Numbered from the stretch's first letter, positions 19,406-31,769 are shown. The stretch: DNA of 42,742 nt from Tieghemiomyces parasiticus (GCA_027575765.1 JANBPT010000344.1:1-42742); one strand, 5' to 3'. Numbers and translations are program-made. The notes: a model not told the origin generated them from the letters alone.

Positions 19406-21214
19406 ATGACCCGGACGGTGCGAACCGCATGCGATCGGTGTACCCAGCGCAAGGTCAAATGCAGCGGCTGCTGGCCCTGTCAGCACTGTATCCGACGTAG
19501 CGAGACCTGTACCTACAGCCAGGCCTGTCGGGTCACCACCCCACGCGGTCAAGCCGACACCCGGGCGTGCGGGTTCCAGGTGGTGGTGCAGACCACGGGA
19601 GCTCTCGGCAGCTACCTTCCGACGGCTGTGCCACTACCCGTCCCACCAACAGGCGTGGCAGGGCTTGGTAACTTCGGAGCAGGGATTCTGGTCCGTAATC
19701 GGCCCTTATCGTCCCCGCCCCCGCCTCTTCCGCCCCGTTCACTGGTTCCTTACCAGCCGCCTGTTCGGATTGGCCCCTCCGTGGTCTACCACAAGCTATG
19801 GCCGCTGCTCCACGGTCACGTGATCAATTCTTCACCGCCCCGGCCGCCAGAGCTTGCAGGGCTTGACCCATATCTCCCCACCCACGTCCACACCGCCGTC
19901 ACCACCTTCTACCAACTGAATGGGCAGTCGCTGGACGCGTGTCCATTCGCTGCGCACCTCTGGTCTGAGCTCCAGGCTAACCGGCTGCCTTCGATTTTCG
20001 TTAACGTCCTCCTGGCCCGTGCCGTGCGACAGGTCTACCCCGGTCGCACCTCAGGCGAGTGGGACTCTCTTCGGTTTATGTACACTATACGCGCCTACCG
20101 CACCATCACCGATCTGTTTTCCGAACCTTCCCTGGCGGGGGCCGCGGCGCTGCTCCTACTGGGTGACTGTCTTTTGGGCCAGCTTCTAGTTAAAGAGGCC
20201 AACACTTGCTTTGAGACGGGATATGACATGGTGGCCCAGGTACTCACCCAGTCCCGACAGGATGGCGATGCTGACCTCCCGGAAGTTTACCGGCGCGCCT
20301 ACCTGTGGTACGCGGCACACAACGAAGCACTCACTAGCCTCATCGCCACCAGAATCGAGCCCCAACTGTGGCGCGAGCTCATGCGCCTGGATACCCCGAG
20401 CACTCTTGACCTCGCTGACCTGACGCGGTGGTACCAAGAAGCGACCACCGACCGGCCACTCCTCTTCTTACCCATCAGGGCTTACGACTACTTGGGAAGC
20501 AAACCCCGCCAAGCCACCCTGTTAATCTACAAGGTTCGGTACTACCTGTTTGACCGACATATCGTCACGGCCCGCACCGCACGCTATTTACCTGGCCTGT
20601 ACCGGCCTCTGTTGGTACATCTGGCCGAGTGCGCGCTCCCTACGGTCGATGAGGCCCGTGTGTTGGCGGTACAGGATCCCGCTCTGCTGACTCGCGTCGT
20701 TAGCCGCCACACCTACCTTACCGCTGCCCTCATCTTACTACTCATGGCCCATCCAGGAGCCCTGCCGAACCACGAGCCAGACAGTGAACTGACACGGTGG
20801 TCCACCGACCGGGCCCGCGAGGTCGCGCAGCGTCACGCCCGTCTCACGCTACCCTTAATCCCACTTGTGGACGTGGACCACTACCCGGCCCTCCTGGGCT
20901 CGCAACTGGCTGTCATCTCCTTTACCTTTATGTTGCGCCGCCGGGCCTCTAGCGTCCCTTTGAATGGTACTCTGAAGCCCATCGGCGCGTCATCGCCCGA
21001 ATCGGCCTGCTCCGGGCACCTGGCCACTAGTGTTGACGATACGCTTGAGGTTCGAGTTGGCCTTCCGCCGCTGTCGCCTGCAACTACGGCGGAACCCACC
21101 TCCGAAACTTCCGTCAACCGGCACGACGTTACCTTCCAGCAGTACCTTGCCTGTCACCGCACGTTGGGCCGGGACTGCCTCTTCTTTCGTATCCTGTCCA
21201 AATTCCCGCTGTAG
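19406..21214 (+). CDS. Zn2Cys6 (Gal4-type) fungal transcription factor
   Basis: A 602-residue DNA-binding regulator. The binuclear zinc cluster sits at the very N-terminus: C9xxC12, C19, C25xxC28 and C35 (spacing 2-6-5-2-6), with the basic QRKVKC between, as in Gal4-type factors that bind CGG half-sites. An additional cysteine, C22, lies within the loop. The open frame continues upstream without an ATG, so the ATG at 19406, seven residues before the cluster, is the natural start. After a Pro-rich linker (residues about 50-130), the middle region (about 150-520) is helical and resembles the fungal-specific transcription-factor domain: Leu-rich, with YDMVAQVL, RAYLWYAAHNEAL and a Trp/Tyr-rich core. 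No coiled coil is evident directly after the cluster, so dimerisation is uncertain. The regulated pathway cannot be told from the neighbours. An unspliced single exon is proposed. Confidence 0.9.
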   Translation: MTRTVRTACDRCTQRKVKCSGCWPCQHCIRRSETCTYSQACRVTTPRGQADTRACGFQVVVQTTGALGSYLPTAVPLPVPPTGVAGLGNFGAGILVRNRPLSSPPPPLPPRSLVPYQPPVRIGPSVVYHKLWPLLHGHVINSSPPRPPELAGLDPYLPTHVHTAVTTFYQLNGQSLDACPFAAHLWSELQANRLPSIFVNVLLARAVRQVYPGRTSGEWDSLRFMYTIRAYRTITDLFSEPSLAGAAALLLLGDCLLGQLLVKEANTCFETGYDMVAQVLTQSRQDGDADLPEVYRRAYLWYAAHNEALTSLIATRIEPQLWRELMRLDTPSTLDLADLTRWYQEATTDRPLLFLPIRAYDYLGSKPRQATLLIYKVRYYLFDRHIVTARTARYLPGLYRPLLVHLAECALPTVDEARVLAVQDPALLTRVVSRHTYLTAALILLLMAHPGALPNHEPDSELTRWSTDRAREVAQRHARLTLPLIPLVDVDHYPALLGSQLAVISFTFMLRRRASSVPLNGTLKPIGASSPESACSGHLATSVDDTLEVRVGLPPLSPATTAEPTSETSVNRHDVTFQQYLACHRTLGRDCLFFRILSKFPL

Positions 21215-22597
21215 AGGGATCTAACCTCCTGCACCTAAATAACCGTATTTGCCTGTACATTTTTCGCATCTGCGATGCATTAATACACTTATATTGTTTG
21301 CCCCCGTCAGTCTGGATATGAGTGGTTGGTCAAGGTCGTGGTGTCGGGTGTTTTCCGCTGTAGAAGCTGTCATCGGAGCTTGGTGCCCCCCCCACCCCGT
21401 GACGGCCGATTGGTGGACCACCCGTTTCTGACTGGTTCGACTCGGACACCCTCGGTCACGGGGCGTGGTGGGCCTAATGCAAGGGGGCCGGGTGTGGGAG
21501 ACCAGCGGAGTGAACCCGGCTAGTTCGTAACGGATCGGCCGTGGCCGACACACTGTCAGCAGGGCTGGTATTGCGGGGGGGGGGCGCTGTTCCAGGGTCT
21601 CGCTCTGTAGGTTCCTATAGTTGCCGATCGGGGCCACCTGGAGGAATGGCAGATAGTAGCTGGGCAGATAGCCGACTCTGGTGGCGCCAAATGTCTCCAC
21701 CCCCCGTCTGGGTACGTTTACGCTGCCGGTCCCGGGACCACAGCGCGCGGAGCCTGGTGTCCAATGACGTTAGCGTAAATGGCAACGCGTCTTCAAGGGT
21801 CGCGCCTCACCCGTGGGGCATATGCATAATGGCCACGTCCAGCACGTACGGGGTGTCGTCCTCAGTCTACCGATTGGCGGGGGGTTTTATCGGGGGAGGG
21901 GATAATACTCGGTAGACGAAACGTCCTGCCTCTCTCTCTCTCCCTCGACTGCGCCATTGCCCAGTCGATGCGCCGCGTCTCGTGACGACGCTCCCCCTCC
22001 GTCCTGCCCACTCCACCACCCACCCCGGCTACGCGCCACTTCTCCACACGATTCTCCCCTTATGCGGCCACCTGATGGGTTCTGGCCCTTCCCCTACCCG
22101 GCTCGCTGAGCCCTTTAAGCTTCAGCTTCGCATAGAGCCTCAGCACTCCGTCAGCGTTCTTACTTCATCTCATCTTGAGTCTCCTACCTTATAGCCCCGT
22201 CATTTCTCTTCGCCTGGTCCTGTTCTGTTGGGGTTTCGGTGCCACTTCTTGCATGTAAAGCCTCAGGTGCAACCCCACTCCTTGCGTATACTCTGCACCG
22301 TGACCTCGGAAGGAGGTGGAGCGCTTGCCACCCCGTAAAGACCAAACGCCGTTAAGAGCATATACCGCCAGGCACGGGCGATTCCTAACGGCACCTTGAC
22401 GCATTCGCAAGCCAGCTCGCCCTATTATTCTACCCTAGACAGCCCCCATACAGTTACCAGACCTCTGCGTGACTGTCTACATACGTTCCGCCTTGGCGTC
22501 TCTGAGCCTCTTGTGACCTTCTTTCGCCACCTACCTCTTTTTCTCCCCGCACTCTTCATCCACTCTAGCACATAGCGCAGACACCCAACCGTTCACC
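21215..22597. other. Intergenic, upstream region of the ABC transporter
   Basis: GC-rich first half (21300-21900) with homopolymeric C and G runs and an inverted repeat (21395-21403 with 21455-21463). Pyrimidine-rich leader sequence lies before the ATG at 22598 (CTTTCGCCACC, TTTTTCTCCCC). No protein gene; longer frames here begin at non-ATG codons. Confidence 0.45.
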
Positions 22598-25500
22598 ATG
22601 CGCATCCAGCCCGTCTTACTACACTTATCTCTCCTCTTCCTCGTACCAGTGGCGGCGGCCACTGCACTGGGTGGGTCGGAGGCCAGCGACCTCACCGCGT
22701 CCCGCCGCCAAATTAAGCTGAAGCGTGCTCTTCTCGACCTGGAGCGCCGTCATCGTGGCGCCACCGCTCCCCCATCCGACGCCCACGCCGACTGGGTCAC
22801 ACAGCAGGACCCAGCCCTGCTGCCCAAAGCACCGGCCGCCGGGGCGCCAGCCCCGGTCAGCGACTGGCGGGACCAGGTGCCCTTCCCGGCTGCCCCCGTG
22901 TGGGAACGCGAAATGGTCGCAGCAGCCGCCGCGGACAAGGACAAGGACTGTCCACCCTGTTTCAATTGCCTGCTACCGGCCTATAAATGTACGAACTACG
23001 GTAACTGCAGCGAGTACAGCGGCCGTTGCGAGTGCCCCGCCGGGTTCGGGGGCGACGACTGCGCCGAGCCTGTGTGCGACTCCCTCGCCGCTGGTGAACA
23101 GCGAAAAGTACGCGAGGGCGACTCGTGCGACTGTACCGACGGCTGGGACGGTATCAACTGCAACGTGTGCCAGCAAGATCGTATGTGCGACGCCATGATG
23201 CCTGAGGGTATCAACGGGACCTGCTACAAGGGTGGCCTGGTGGTGAAGGAAAACTTCCAAATGTGTAACGTGACCAACCGCAAGATCGTGGACATGCTCC
23301 CGGGCGAGCCCCCACAGGTCACCTTCGCCTGCCAGCGCGAGGCCGCCACCTGTTCGTTCCAGTTCTGGATCAGGGAGCTAGAGTCCTTCTACTGCCAGCT
23401 GAGCGACTGTGAATTCAGTGAAAACCGCGGCTACGACCATAACGACACCTTCTACCAGTGTAATACCATTGAGTGTTCGTGTATGGCCGGGCGAAAGCTG
23501 TGCGGGGAGGATGGCAGCATCGATATTAGCGACTTTCTGACCGAAGAGATCGCTGGACCTGCTTCGTTCGAGTGCCGATCCGCGTCGGGTTGCCGATTCG
23601 AGGAGCCGGCCATGAACGAACTCATCCTGTCCGTCTTTGGCGACGCCTACATCACTCTAGAGTGCGACTCGGGCGAGTGCCTGCACTACTCCCAGGTGCC
23701 CGGGTTCGAGCCTCCGCCCAAGTCGTCCAACGGCCTCGTCATCTTCGTATCGGTACTCTTTGGCGTCGGTTTTGTCATAGCCGCCGGTTTCACCCTTCTC
23801 TATTTGGCTAAGGCCCGCCCGGGATTTAATTCGGGGTACGTCGCCGTACCTGCTGACGACCTGGACGACGACGAGCGCGATAAGCTGATGGCCCAGCATG
23901 TCGAAGCCACCTTGTCGTTCAAGGACGTCCAGTATACGGTCCACGATCGCACTATTCTCTATGGCGTGAACGGCGTAGTCAGACCAGGCGAGATCATGGC
24001 CATTCTGGGTGCTTCTGGTAAGTTTTCAGGTGAAGGGAGCAGTAGTATCCGGTGAGGCAGAGTAAAAAAATATACCAGCGAGACAAGCCCCCTACTGCGA
24101 TTGGTTTATTCGCCCTGTCTCTCTTAACCTGTTATTCAAATGGCGTGCTGATCCTCTACCCTTTAATATTACGCATCGTACCCTCTACTTACCCCCCCAC
24201 CTCAATCTCCCTTTTTCTTAAACTTACAGGGGCCGGGAAGACCACGTTCCTCGACATTCTTGCTCGTCGAAACAAGTCTGGTACCGTCCACGGAGAGGTC
24301 CTGGTCAATGGTCAGGCTGTGGACGATGAGGAGTTCAAACGCGTGGTCGGGTTCGTGGACCAGGAAGATACGCTCATGTCCACCCTCACTGTGTATGAGA
24401 CCATCCTCTACTCCGCCCTCCTACGCCTGCCCCGGGACATGTCGCGCGCCGCCAAGCGCGCCCGGGTGCTGGAAACGATGCGTGAGTTGGGCATTATGCA
24501 CATCAAAGACAGTCGGATCGGCAGCAGTACGGAACGTGGCATCTCTGGTGGCGAGAAGCGCCGGGTGTCTATCGCCTGCGAACTCGTCACGTCACCCTCC
24601 ATCCTGTTCTTGGATGAGCCTACCTCGGGCCTTGACTCATATAACGCTTACAATGTGGTGGAGTGTCTGGTTAATCTGGCCCGCACTTACAATCGCACCA
24701 TTGTGTTCACTATCCACCAGCCCCGTAGCAACATCTTCGCCCTGTTTGACCAGTTGGTGCTGCTAGCGGAGGGCTATATGGTATACTCCGGCCCGGCCTC
24801 CCGTACCCAGTTTTACTTTGAAGGGATCGGCCACGCTTGCCCTCTTGGGTTCAACATTGCTGACTTTATCGTCGACCTGACCAAGCACGCCTCGCGTACT
24901 GAGGAGCACAGGCGCCGGCAGCTGCCGGTGAGCCAGCCACAACAGGAGGGGACCGATTCGGCTGCCGAAACCACACAGGAGGCCTCCTCCTCCACCACAC
25001 TTGGCCGCCCCCGGCTGGGTCGGCAGCTCTCCATCGGTGAGGAGCAGGCCCATCGACTGTACAGCCCCCAAACTCCGGCCACACCCAGGGGCGAGCCCGA
25101 CCGTCAACCATCCTTCCCCGACCTGAACGCCGCGGCCACCGCCGCCTTTCCCGCGTCTGACCGTGACGAAGTGACTCCCTTGCGGACTTCCAGGGACCCG
25201 GAGCCCCTGGGCGATGAGGCCGAGGTTAACCCCTGGCGTAGCAGCCAGCCCGCGCGGCCTGCTACTACCTCTTCATTGGAGGCCTGGGGTACCCAGCTCT
25301 GGAGCCGTCTATCCAACTCACACCAGGTTCCTCCGGACCCACCGGCGACGGCAACCCCTGAGGGAGCCGATCTCTCGGCCTCCCACCTTCTCACTATGGT
25401 GGGCCAGTTCCGCGCCAGCGACAATGGCGCGGAACTGCTCCGCGAGATAGGTCAGCAGCGCGGCACAGAGCCCTGGGCCGAGACCGATAACGGCGGCGGT

Positions 25501-26391
25501 GAGGACGGAACGGCCGCGGCGTCCAGTTCATTGTCCCTGGGTGCCCCGAGCAGGCCCTCGTGGGCCACCCAGTTCACCATCCTTGCCGACCGTACATTCA
25601 AGAACCTTTGCCGCGACCCGCTCCTCTTGCTCACGCACTACCTGATCAGCGTGCTCCTGGCAGTGTTCTGTGGCGTCCTGTTCTACCAGGTCACGGACGA
25701 CATTGCCGGGTTCCAGAACCGGCTGGGCATCTTTTTTTTCCTGTGTGCCCTGTTTGGTTTCAGCTGTCTGACGTCTTTGCAGACCTTTTCGACCGAGCGG
25801 ATCCTGTTCATGCGCGAGCGGGCCAACGGCTACTATGCGCCGCTGACTTACTTCTGCAGCAAGGTGGTGTTTGATATTTTCCCGCTGCGCGTGATCCCAC
25901 CTTTCCTCTTTGGCCTCATCATCTACCCGATGGTGGGTCTGGTCCCGGGCGTCGAGCATTTCGCGCGGTTTGTGACGGTGCTCGTCCTGTTCAACCTCGC
26001 GGCGGCCAGCATCTGCCTATGCATCGGGATCCTGTGCCGCGAACTAAGTGTAGCCAATCTGCTCAGCAGCCTCATCATGCTGTTTAGCATGCTGTTTGGC
26101 GGTCTCCTGCTCAACAAGGAGTCCATTCCGTTCTACCTCCGCTTTTTCAACGACCTTTCCGTGTTCAATTATGCCCTCGAGGCCATGATTGTCAATGAGG
26201 TCAAGTACCTCCAGCTCCGCGAGAAGAAGTTTGGGCTTGAGATTGACGTCCCCGGCGCGACCATCTTGTCCACTTTCGGGTTTAACGCCCTCAACTACTG
26301 GCCCGACGTTGCCCGGCTGGCCGGCATGTTCTTGGCCTTCCTGGTCGTCGCATTCATAGGCCTGCAGCTTCTGGTTAAGGAGCGCCGCTAG
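22598..26391 (+). CDS. ABCG-family transporter with EGF-like ectodomain (ADP1-type)
   Basis: Two exons (22598-24017, 24230-26391) give 1193 residues. The intron (24018-24229) has a GTAAGT donor and an ACAG acceptor, phase 1, and splits the Walker A codons. Order: signal peptide (1 to about 24); Cys-rich luminal or extracellular domain with EGF-like CxCPAGFGGDDC (about 115-375); a TM helix at about 378-403; nucleotide-binding domain with Walker A GASGAGKTT (471-479), signature ISGGEKRR (578-585), Walker B ILFLDEPTSGLDS (from 598) and H-loop H636; a low-complexity linker (about 690-913); and a C-terminal ABC2 membrane domain. This layout matches yeast ADP1 and related half-transporters, which work as dimers; yeast ADP1 has 1049 residues. 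The substrate is unknown. The Ser/Pro-rich linker of about 220 residues is unusually long and could be phosphorylated. Confidence 0.93.
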
Positions 26392-26435
26392 GGATCTGGC
26401 CCCGTAGGTGTTCGTTATTATCATTTTTCACAATC

Positions 26436-26441
26436 AATAAA
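26436..26441 (+). promoter_or_regulatory. Polyadenylation signal, ABC transporter
   Basis: A canonical AATAAA lies 45 bases past the transporter stop codon, in AT-rich sequence, the expected place for the 3' end signal. Confidence 0.6.
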
Positions 26442-29400
26442 GGTCATGGGATCATATTGCCCACCTTTACGGATATATTTTTGTTTTCTCTTTACCCTTC
26501 GGTTTATTCCCTACAAATCCAAGAGAATTTGCCCACTATTTAGCCGCCAATATGGGTATGCCATGAAAATTAGACAAATCTACATATAAGGTTAAATTTA
26601 AATACCGCAGCACATCACCGAAACTGATAGCATTAGGCTGGAGCTAGAGAGGTTCCACTATTTAGGAGCTAATCAGTGTGTCTAGTGCGGCACTTAATCA
26701 TTCCCAGAGCATGGTTCCTGCTGACAAGTATTGGTAAGTGAGCCTTGGCATGTTGCGTGACAGTTTCAGCAACGTTACCTTCTTGTGCAGGCGTTTCTCA
26801 CCTTTCTATACTTGTCTTCCCTCTCCTCCCTTAGTAGAATCTGGCCACATCGCTGTCATGCTATAACCACGTCTTCTACTCTGTCTATTATCCCACCGAG
26901 TCTGTCCCCCCCCCTCCTCCTCTCACCTTGACCTTTCGACCTCTCTCCTCACCCAGGCCAATTAGTCTTGTTCTGAAACTTGCTACTCCTTTTCTAGGAT
27001 CGTGCACGCATATACGGCCGTGAGTTCCCGCCCTCCACTCACTCAGCATCGTACCAGACTGTCATGATTATATACAGCTGATCTCCAATGTCATAGTTTG
27101 TAGGGCGAAAGTCTTAATCCATAGTGCTCTCCACTACTGTGGCCTTTCCATTGCTCATTGTCAAACAATACAAGGGTTATAAGGTGACAAAACGGAGCGC
27201 GGGTTTTAGAAGGCTGGGGGGATCTCGGGTTGATAGAACCTAACCTCTTGGGGGGAATGGATTGGCTGGTCACAGTACCAGTAGAAGATGCTTAACGATG
27301 CGTGTCTATGGCTGCATGGAATATGTAAGGATAGGAAAAGGTGTTGGGCTTGATCGTGACGTGGGAAGGGATTATGATGTATGGGCACCACACAAACTGC
27401 CCCCCCTCATCCTGTCTGAAGAGCTCCCAATTCAATATCTAATTAAACATCTTCCTTTGGGTAAGTCGATTATAGTATTCCCTATTTTTGCTTTCCAATT
27501 CCTCTTCCGTACACAGCGTAGGATTTGGAGCCATTCCTGTAAACCCCGTGTTTGCTCTCCGACGTCCGGATCAGTGTAGTGACGTACACTCACTCCCCTC
27601 CCCACCCCGTTGCTTGGTTTCGGCCCTCACTCCCGTCGTCCACAAGTACCTGGTGCATAGCACCGACCTCCTCCCCCCTTCTGCGCCATGTCGCTCCCCG
27701 TGAAACAAATAAAATGTGGTTATGGATGAACTGGGTTCATTACAGCGAGGAAGCCCAGGAAGTCGATGAAGATAATGGAGAAATAGTTATTGTCTGGGAG
27801 TGGACAGTGGAGTGAGGGCGAAAGGATTGGATTGCAGCGGTCGATTTCGTGTAGCGTTTGAATGTCAAAAAAAAACGGTTTAGGGCTAGGTTATTTCTGA
27901 AAGGTGATTCGGCTGCCGCCGAGAACAGAGACGCGTAAGGTATGGACCGTGAATAGAGGCTGTATATATTGACCAAATTCAGTGCGGTAACTGGTATAAA
28001 GGGCAGCACTGGAGTAAAAGTAAGATGTCTCGAAACGTTATATAGGAATCAGGATAGGTCTTCCTCCCCCTACATATACTCTTAATAATGGGATAGCTCT
28101 CAGATTGAGGTAATGCGGAGGTTAGGAGGCGGGATCTCCCGGAAACCCCAATGGAAGGCTCTAACTAAGGCTAGTCCTAAACAACATATGGGAATATTGT
28201 GTCGACGAGGGTAGCACGGTTGGAGTCCACTGTGTAAGAAAAAATCTAGTATATGACTGAGCGCAATCAGAAACGCAGCGGAATAAAGAAGTAATAATCT
28301 TCATCTGAAGAAATTGTTTTCGGCACTACAGAAAGCCTTCATACATGGTAGAAGAAAAGTAGCGCAGTTGAGGATGGGGTGGCGACCGGTGAAGGGCGAC
28401 ATACGGACCCATCGCACGATGACGCGGATGCGTGGGACAGGTAGACCATCTCCTTAAGAGAGGGACGGTGGGCAATGGGCAATAGGGGGGGGGTCGGACC
28501 GGTCCCTTACTACAGGAGACTGACCCTAAAGCGAGGACAGCCCATCAGCGACCAATGTATAGGTTTACTATCCGAAAGATGGTCAATGGGACCAACCGTC
28601 GTTCTATCGGCATACAGAACATAATGGGAAGCCCGAAAGTTTGCAGGCACATCGGCGGCTAAACCAAAATGGCCACGGCGAAGAGTATCAAGCGAGATCC
28701 TAAAGTATACGTGACAGGAGGAGTAGGAAAGCTGTAGCGTGGACAACGACCAAACGGCGGACAAATCATGCACGCTATCAATATGTAAAAGGGAAAAAAA
28801 GGCCCATGGGGTTCAAGTACTGTGAGTGACCGGAGCCTTGGTGTAGGTAATAACAAGTCAGAGCATTCTTTTTTCCCAACACCCTCCCTATTATCTAATT
28901 ATACCGGACATGTACGGAAGCCATGTACCAGGTCATTCGCAACCAAAGGGGCCACATTGCCCCTTAACAGATCTACCTGAGTTAACCCATGCAGCTCGTA
29001 GTCGGCGCTGGTCACGTCCAAGGATATCAGCTTTTTACGCATCTAAGGGAGGTCGATTCCTCCCTGACTAATACAACATGGTCCTGCCAGTGCCGAACAT
29101 AGCCTGACAGACATAAAGCCACCCCCTGTATACTATAGATGTGAAGCTATTGAGTACCGGACGGGCGAGGAACTACTCGACCCTATTGAATAGCACTCCA
29201 ATGCATAACTATAACGGTGGAGGGATAACCTGGACATTGTGCTACGCTTCCGAAGTGCCACGGTTGTTTACTAAGGTAGTACGGACAGTGTCATCGAAAC
29301 TACCAATGGTTCGCTAGAAACTGATCGTGTATTGAAATTGAGATCGAAATCCAGACCCTAGCTTCAAGGTATAGTGTTACAGACGGCCATCCAAGGGTCT

Positions 29401-31437
29401 CAAAAGGGACACCCTCTAGTCACCATGCGGCCCGCCTGGACAGATGGTGTTAATAACGGGCAAACAGGCGATAACTGACCAGTTCGGGCGGGAAGCCCTT
29501 ATCGTACTAACCGGTCTGCCCGGCGAGTATTATGAAGCTATATCTGGTATTTCGGCGACCTGCCATCGTTACTTTTCATACCGCCCGTCGATTCTATCTA
29601 TCCCACCACCGGACTTGTTTCCCATGGTGTAGCCCTCACCCCTTCCCCGCCACCCCAGGGGAATAAGTCCAACTTACCTTTCCTGGCGGCACCAGCCGCG
29701 TAAAGGGTGACGAATGCACTGCCAACGCGAGAGGCTGGTAGCCAGCCCCTCTTACCAAGTTCCACCTTCTTTTTTTCCCCAGCACCATCCCGCTGTTTGA
29801 AGGGGCTTTGCCAACGGCACGGCCGAGAGATGGGGTGGCATGCCTTGACCCGAGCGATTTCGCCAACGTGTACGTGTCTTTGCGTCAACATATCACATGT
29901 TACCGACCATCCAAGTACAGTAACCTGGCGCACGGGGCCTGTGTAAGGCTGGGCAAGTTGGGCGATCACAATTAAGGGGGACAGTAGTTGCTCGGGTTGG
30001 GATTGTCCGAGCGAGCCACGGCATTCCATGTCCATCGATTGCTGTAGCGTGGAGGGGAAAAACGGGCGCGGGGCGAGGGAATAAATCCGAGCACCCACTT
30101 TCGACTTTCGAACCGAACCCAGGCCTTCCTCTGGCACCCAGGCGAGAGCGTGTTACCTTCGGCGCAATCGCGTACACGTATGCACTCGCCACCCCCGTCG
30201 TCTCGTCCGCCATCCCTTACGCACTCCCGAGGTATGCATCTGTTGAGTCGGCGGGACTGAACAATAGCACTCATCCCAAGTGGACAGACATGTCTCCCGG
30301 CCTGACAGGCTGCGTGTGGGGTATCCTCGACTTCAGTGGTCTGATTTCGGAAAGGGGGGACTTTGGCCGATGGGGTTTTCGGCCGGCCAAACGCTGAGGA
30401 GGAAACCCCCCCTTTTTGTGCCACACTACGTTCCCCTTACGGAATAGTAGGTGCGGTAATGCATTTTATATTTTCTTCCCAGGCCCGCACCGACGGCTAC
30501 AGGGCTCCGACTTCGCGTTGGCGCCCAACCGCTGGACAGCCGGTACCGACAGGGTGATTTTAGTTGGCAGGTGATTGAAATTGTGGTATGCGGTGGGGCG
30601 TCGCAATCGTGAAGGTAGCTGCGGTGGCTAATGGTCTGCCCAAGGCTGGGCCATGGAGGGCGCCTCAGAGAAGCACCGGCCTTCTTAACGGTCCTTCCCA
30701 CTACCACCCACTTCCACGGCTTTCCCCACGGGTGACATTTGCAAGGGCGCTGTGCAAGGGTAAACGGGAGACCGGGTCGGCATGGGCGGTGGCCTTGGGA
30801 CTCGTCGCGGAAGAACCCCACATCGTTTCCCGCCCAAGTCCTGCCGCATTCCGCCTTTGCTGGCTGGACACTTTGGGCCAGAGCAGTGTTGACTCCGCTG
30901 TGGGTGGCCTTGTAGGCCCCTTGGGGGTCTAGCCGAGGTTCACCTCTGGCATCATTGGCTGCATAGCTGGCGCAACGCGCGCGCAATGTGTCACTGGTAA
31001 TGCCAAAATACCATCCATCCCCTTTGAGTACATGTGCAGCAGGCTCGTGACCTTGGGCCATTTTCTCCAATATCCCCACACTAGTGTTGCCCACGGTAAG
31101 ATCCGTGCCTCGCTTGCACCCAAATGAACCGATCAATGGCACCTACTGTGAACATAGGCTTTCCCCGATTTGGCCACGGGCCAGCTGGACTGAGAACCCC
31201 ACAGCCGCGGGGTCCACCTCGTCAGGCGTGGCCTCCCAAAGTGGGGGAGGTGTGGGGCGTCTTGGGGATTGCAGCGGCAGTTACCGCCGTCCTGCACCAC
31301 AAATGTCCCGCTGTCCCCTTTGACTGCGCTGCGCTACGCTACGCTACCCTCCCCGCGCCTTCCACTTGCCTAGCACCTTGTGCCGCCCCCTTTTTTTTGT
31401 CACCCGCCCACCCTTACCGCCACCCCTCCCCCACCTT
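26442..31437. other. Gene-poor stretch with a GC-rich island
   Basis: About 5 kb without a gene I can support. 26442-29600 is AT-balanced with only short frames and homopolymer runs. About 29630-31330 is clearly more GC-rich and carries overlapping frames on both strands: minus 30137-29598, 30424-29972 and 31142-30426, and plus 30588-30932. None shows a domain, signal peptide or intron set I trust, and the longest (31142-30426) begins at GTG. It may hold a non-coding transcript, a decayed gene, or the upstream control region of the gene at 31770. The short tandem CTACG/CTGCG units at 31326-31350 lie at its edge. Confidence 0.4.
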
Positions 31438-31445
31438 TATATAAA
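31438..31445 (+). promoter_or_regulatory. TATA box of the proline-rich orphan gene
   Basis: TATATAAA directly after a C-rich tract, about 325 bases ahead of the ATG at 31770. The intervening leader is pyrimidine-rich. Confidence 0.55.
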
Positions 31446-31481
31446 TGAACCTTCCCAGACTGCCCGGCTTTCCACGACGTT

Positions 31482-31505
31482 ATGCCTCCCGCCACCGCCC
31501 ATTGA
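31482..31505 (+). promoter_or_regulatory. Upstream ORF (7 codons) in the leader of the orphan gene
   Basis: An ATG about 40 bases after the TATA box opens a seven-residue frame (MPPATAH) that stops at 31503-31505. It is the only ATG between the expected transcription start and the main ATG at 31770, so it could reduce or regulate translation of the main frame. This depends on where transcription really starts. Confidence 0.4.
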
Positions 31506-31769
31506 CTCGAGTTACCACCACGGTTACCTTCCGCCACCCTACCTCTGCTCCGCCCCGCTACCTCCTCCACCGTGACCCTGCTCCTCCCCGACCCCATTGC
31601 CTTGTATCAGATTCTTTATTCCTTTACGCCTGCCCCTCGTCCTTATCCCCGCGAACCTTGAATCCACCACCACCTCAGGCCTGGTATCGCCCCTCTTCCT
31701 CTATCCTTCAGTTCCGCTTCCTTTTATTCTTATAACCCGTAGTCCCACCACACTTTCTTCTACGTCACC

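Noticed and set aside
21541..21915. 124-codon plus frame upstream of the ABC transporter
   Set aside because: Starts at GTG, is caused by the high GC content, and shows no recognisable feature.
29598..31142. Overlapping minus-strand frames of 150-238 codons
   Set aside because: They overlap in different frames with none dominant, the longest starts at GTG, and no domain, signal peptide or convincing intron is seen; kept only as a GC-rich island.
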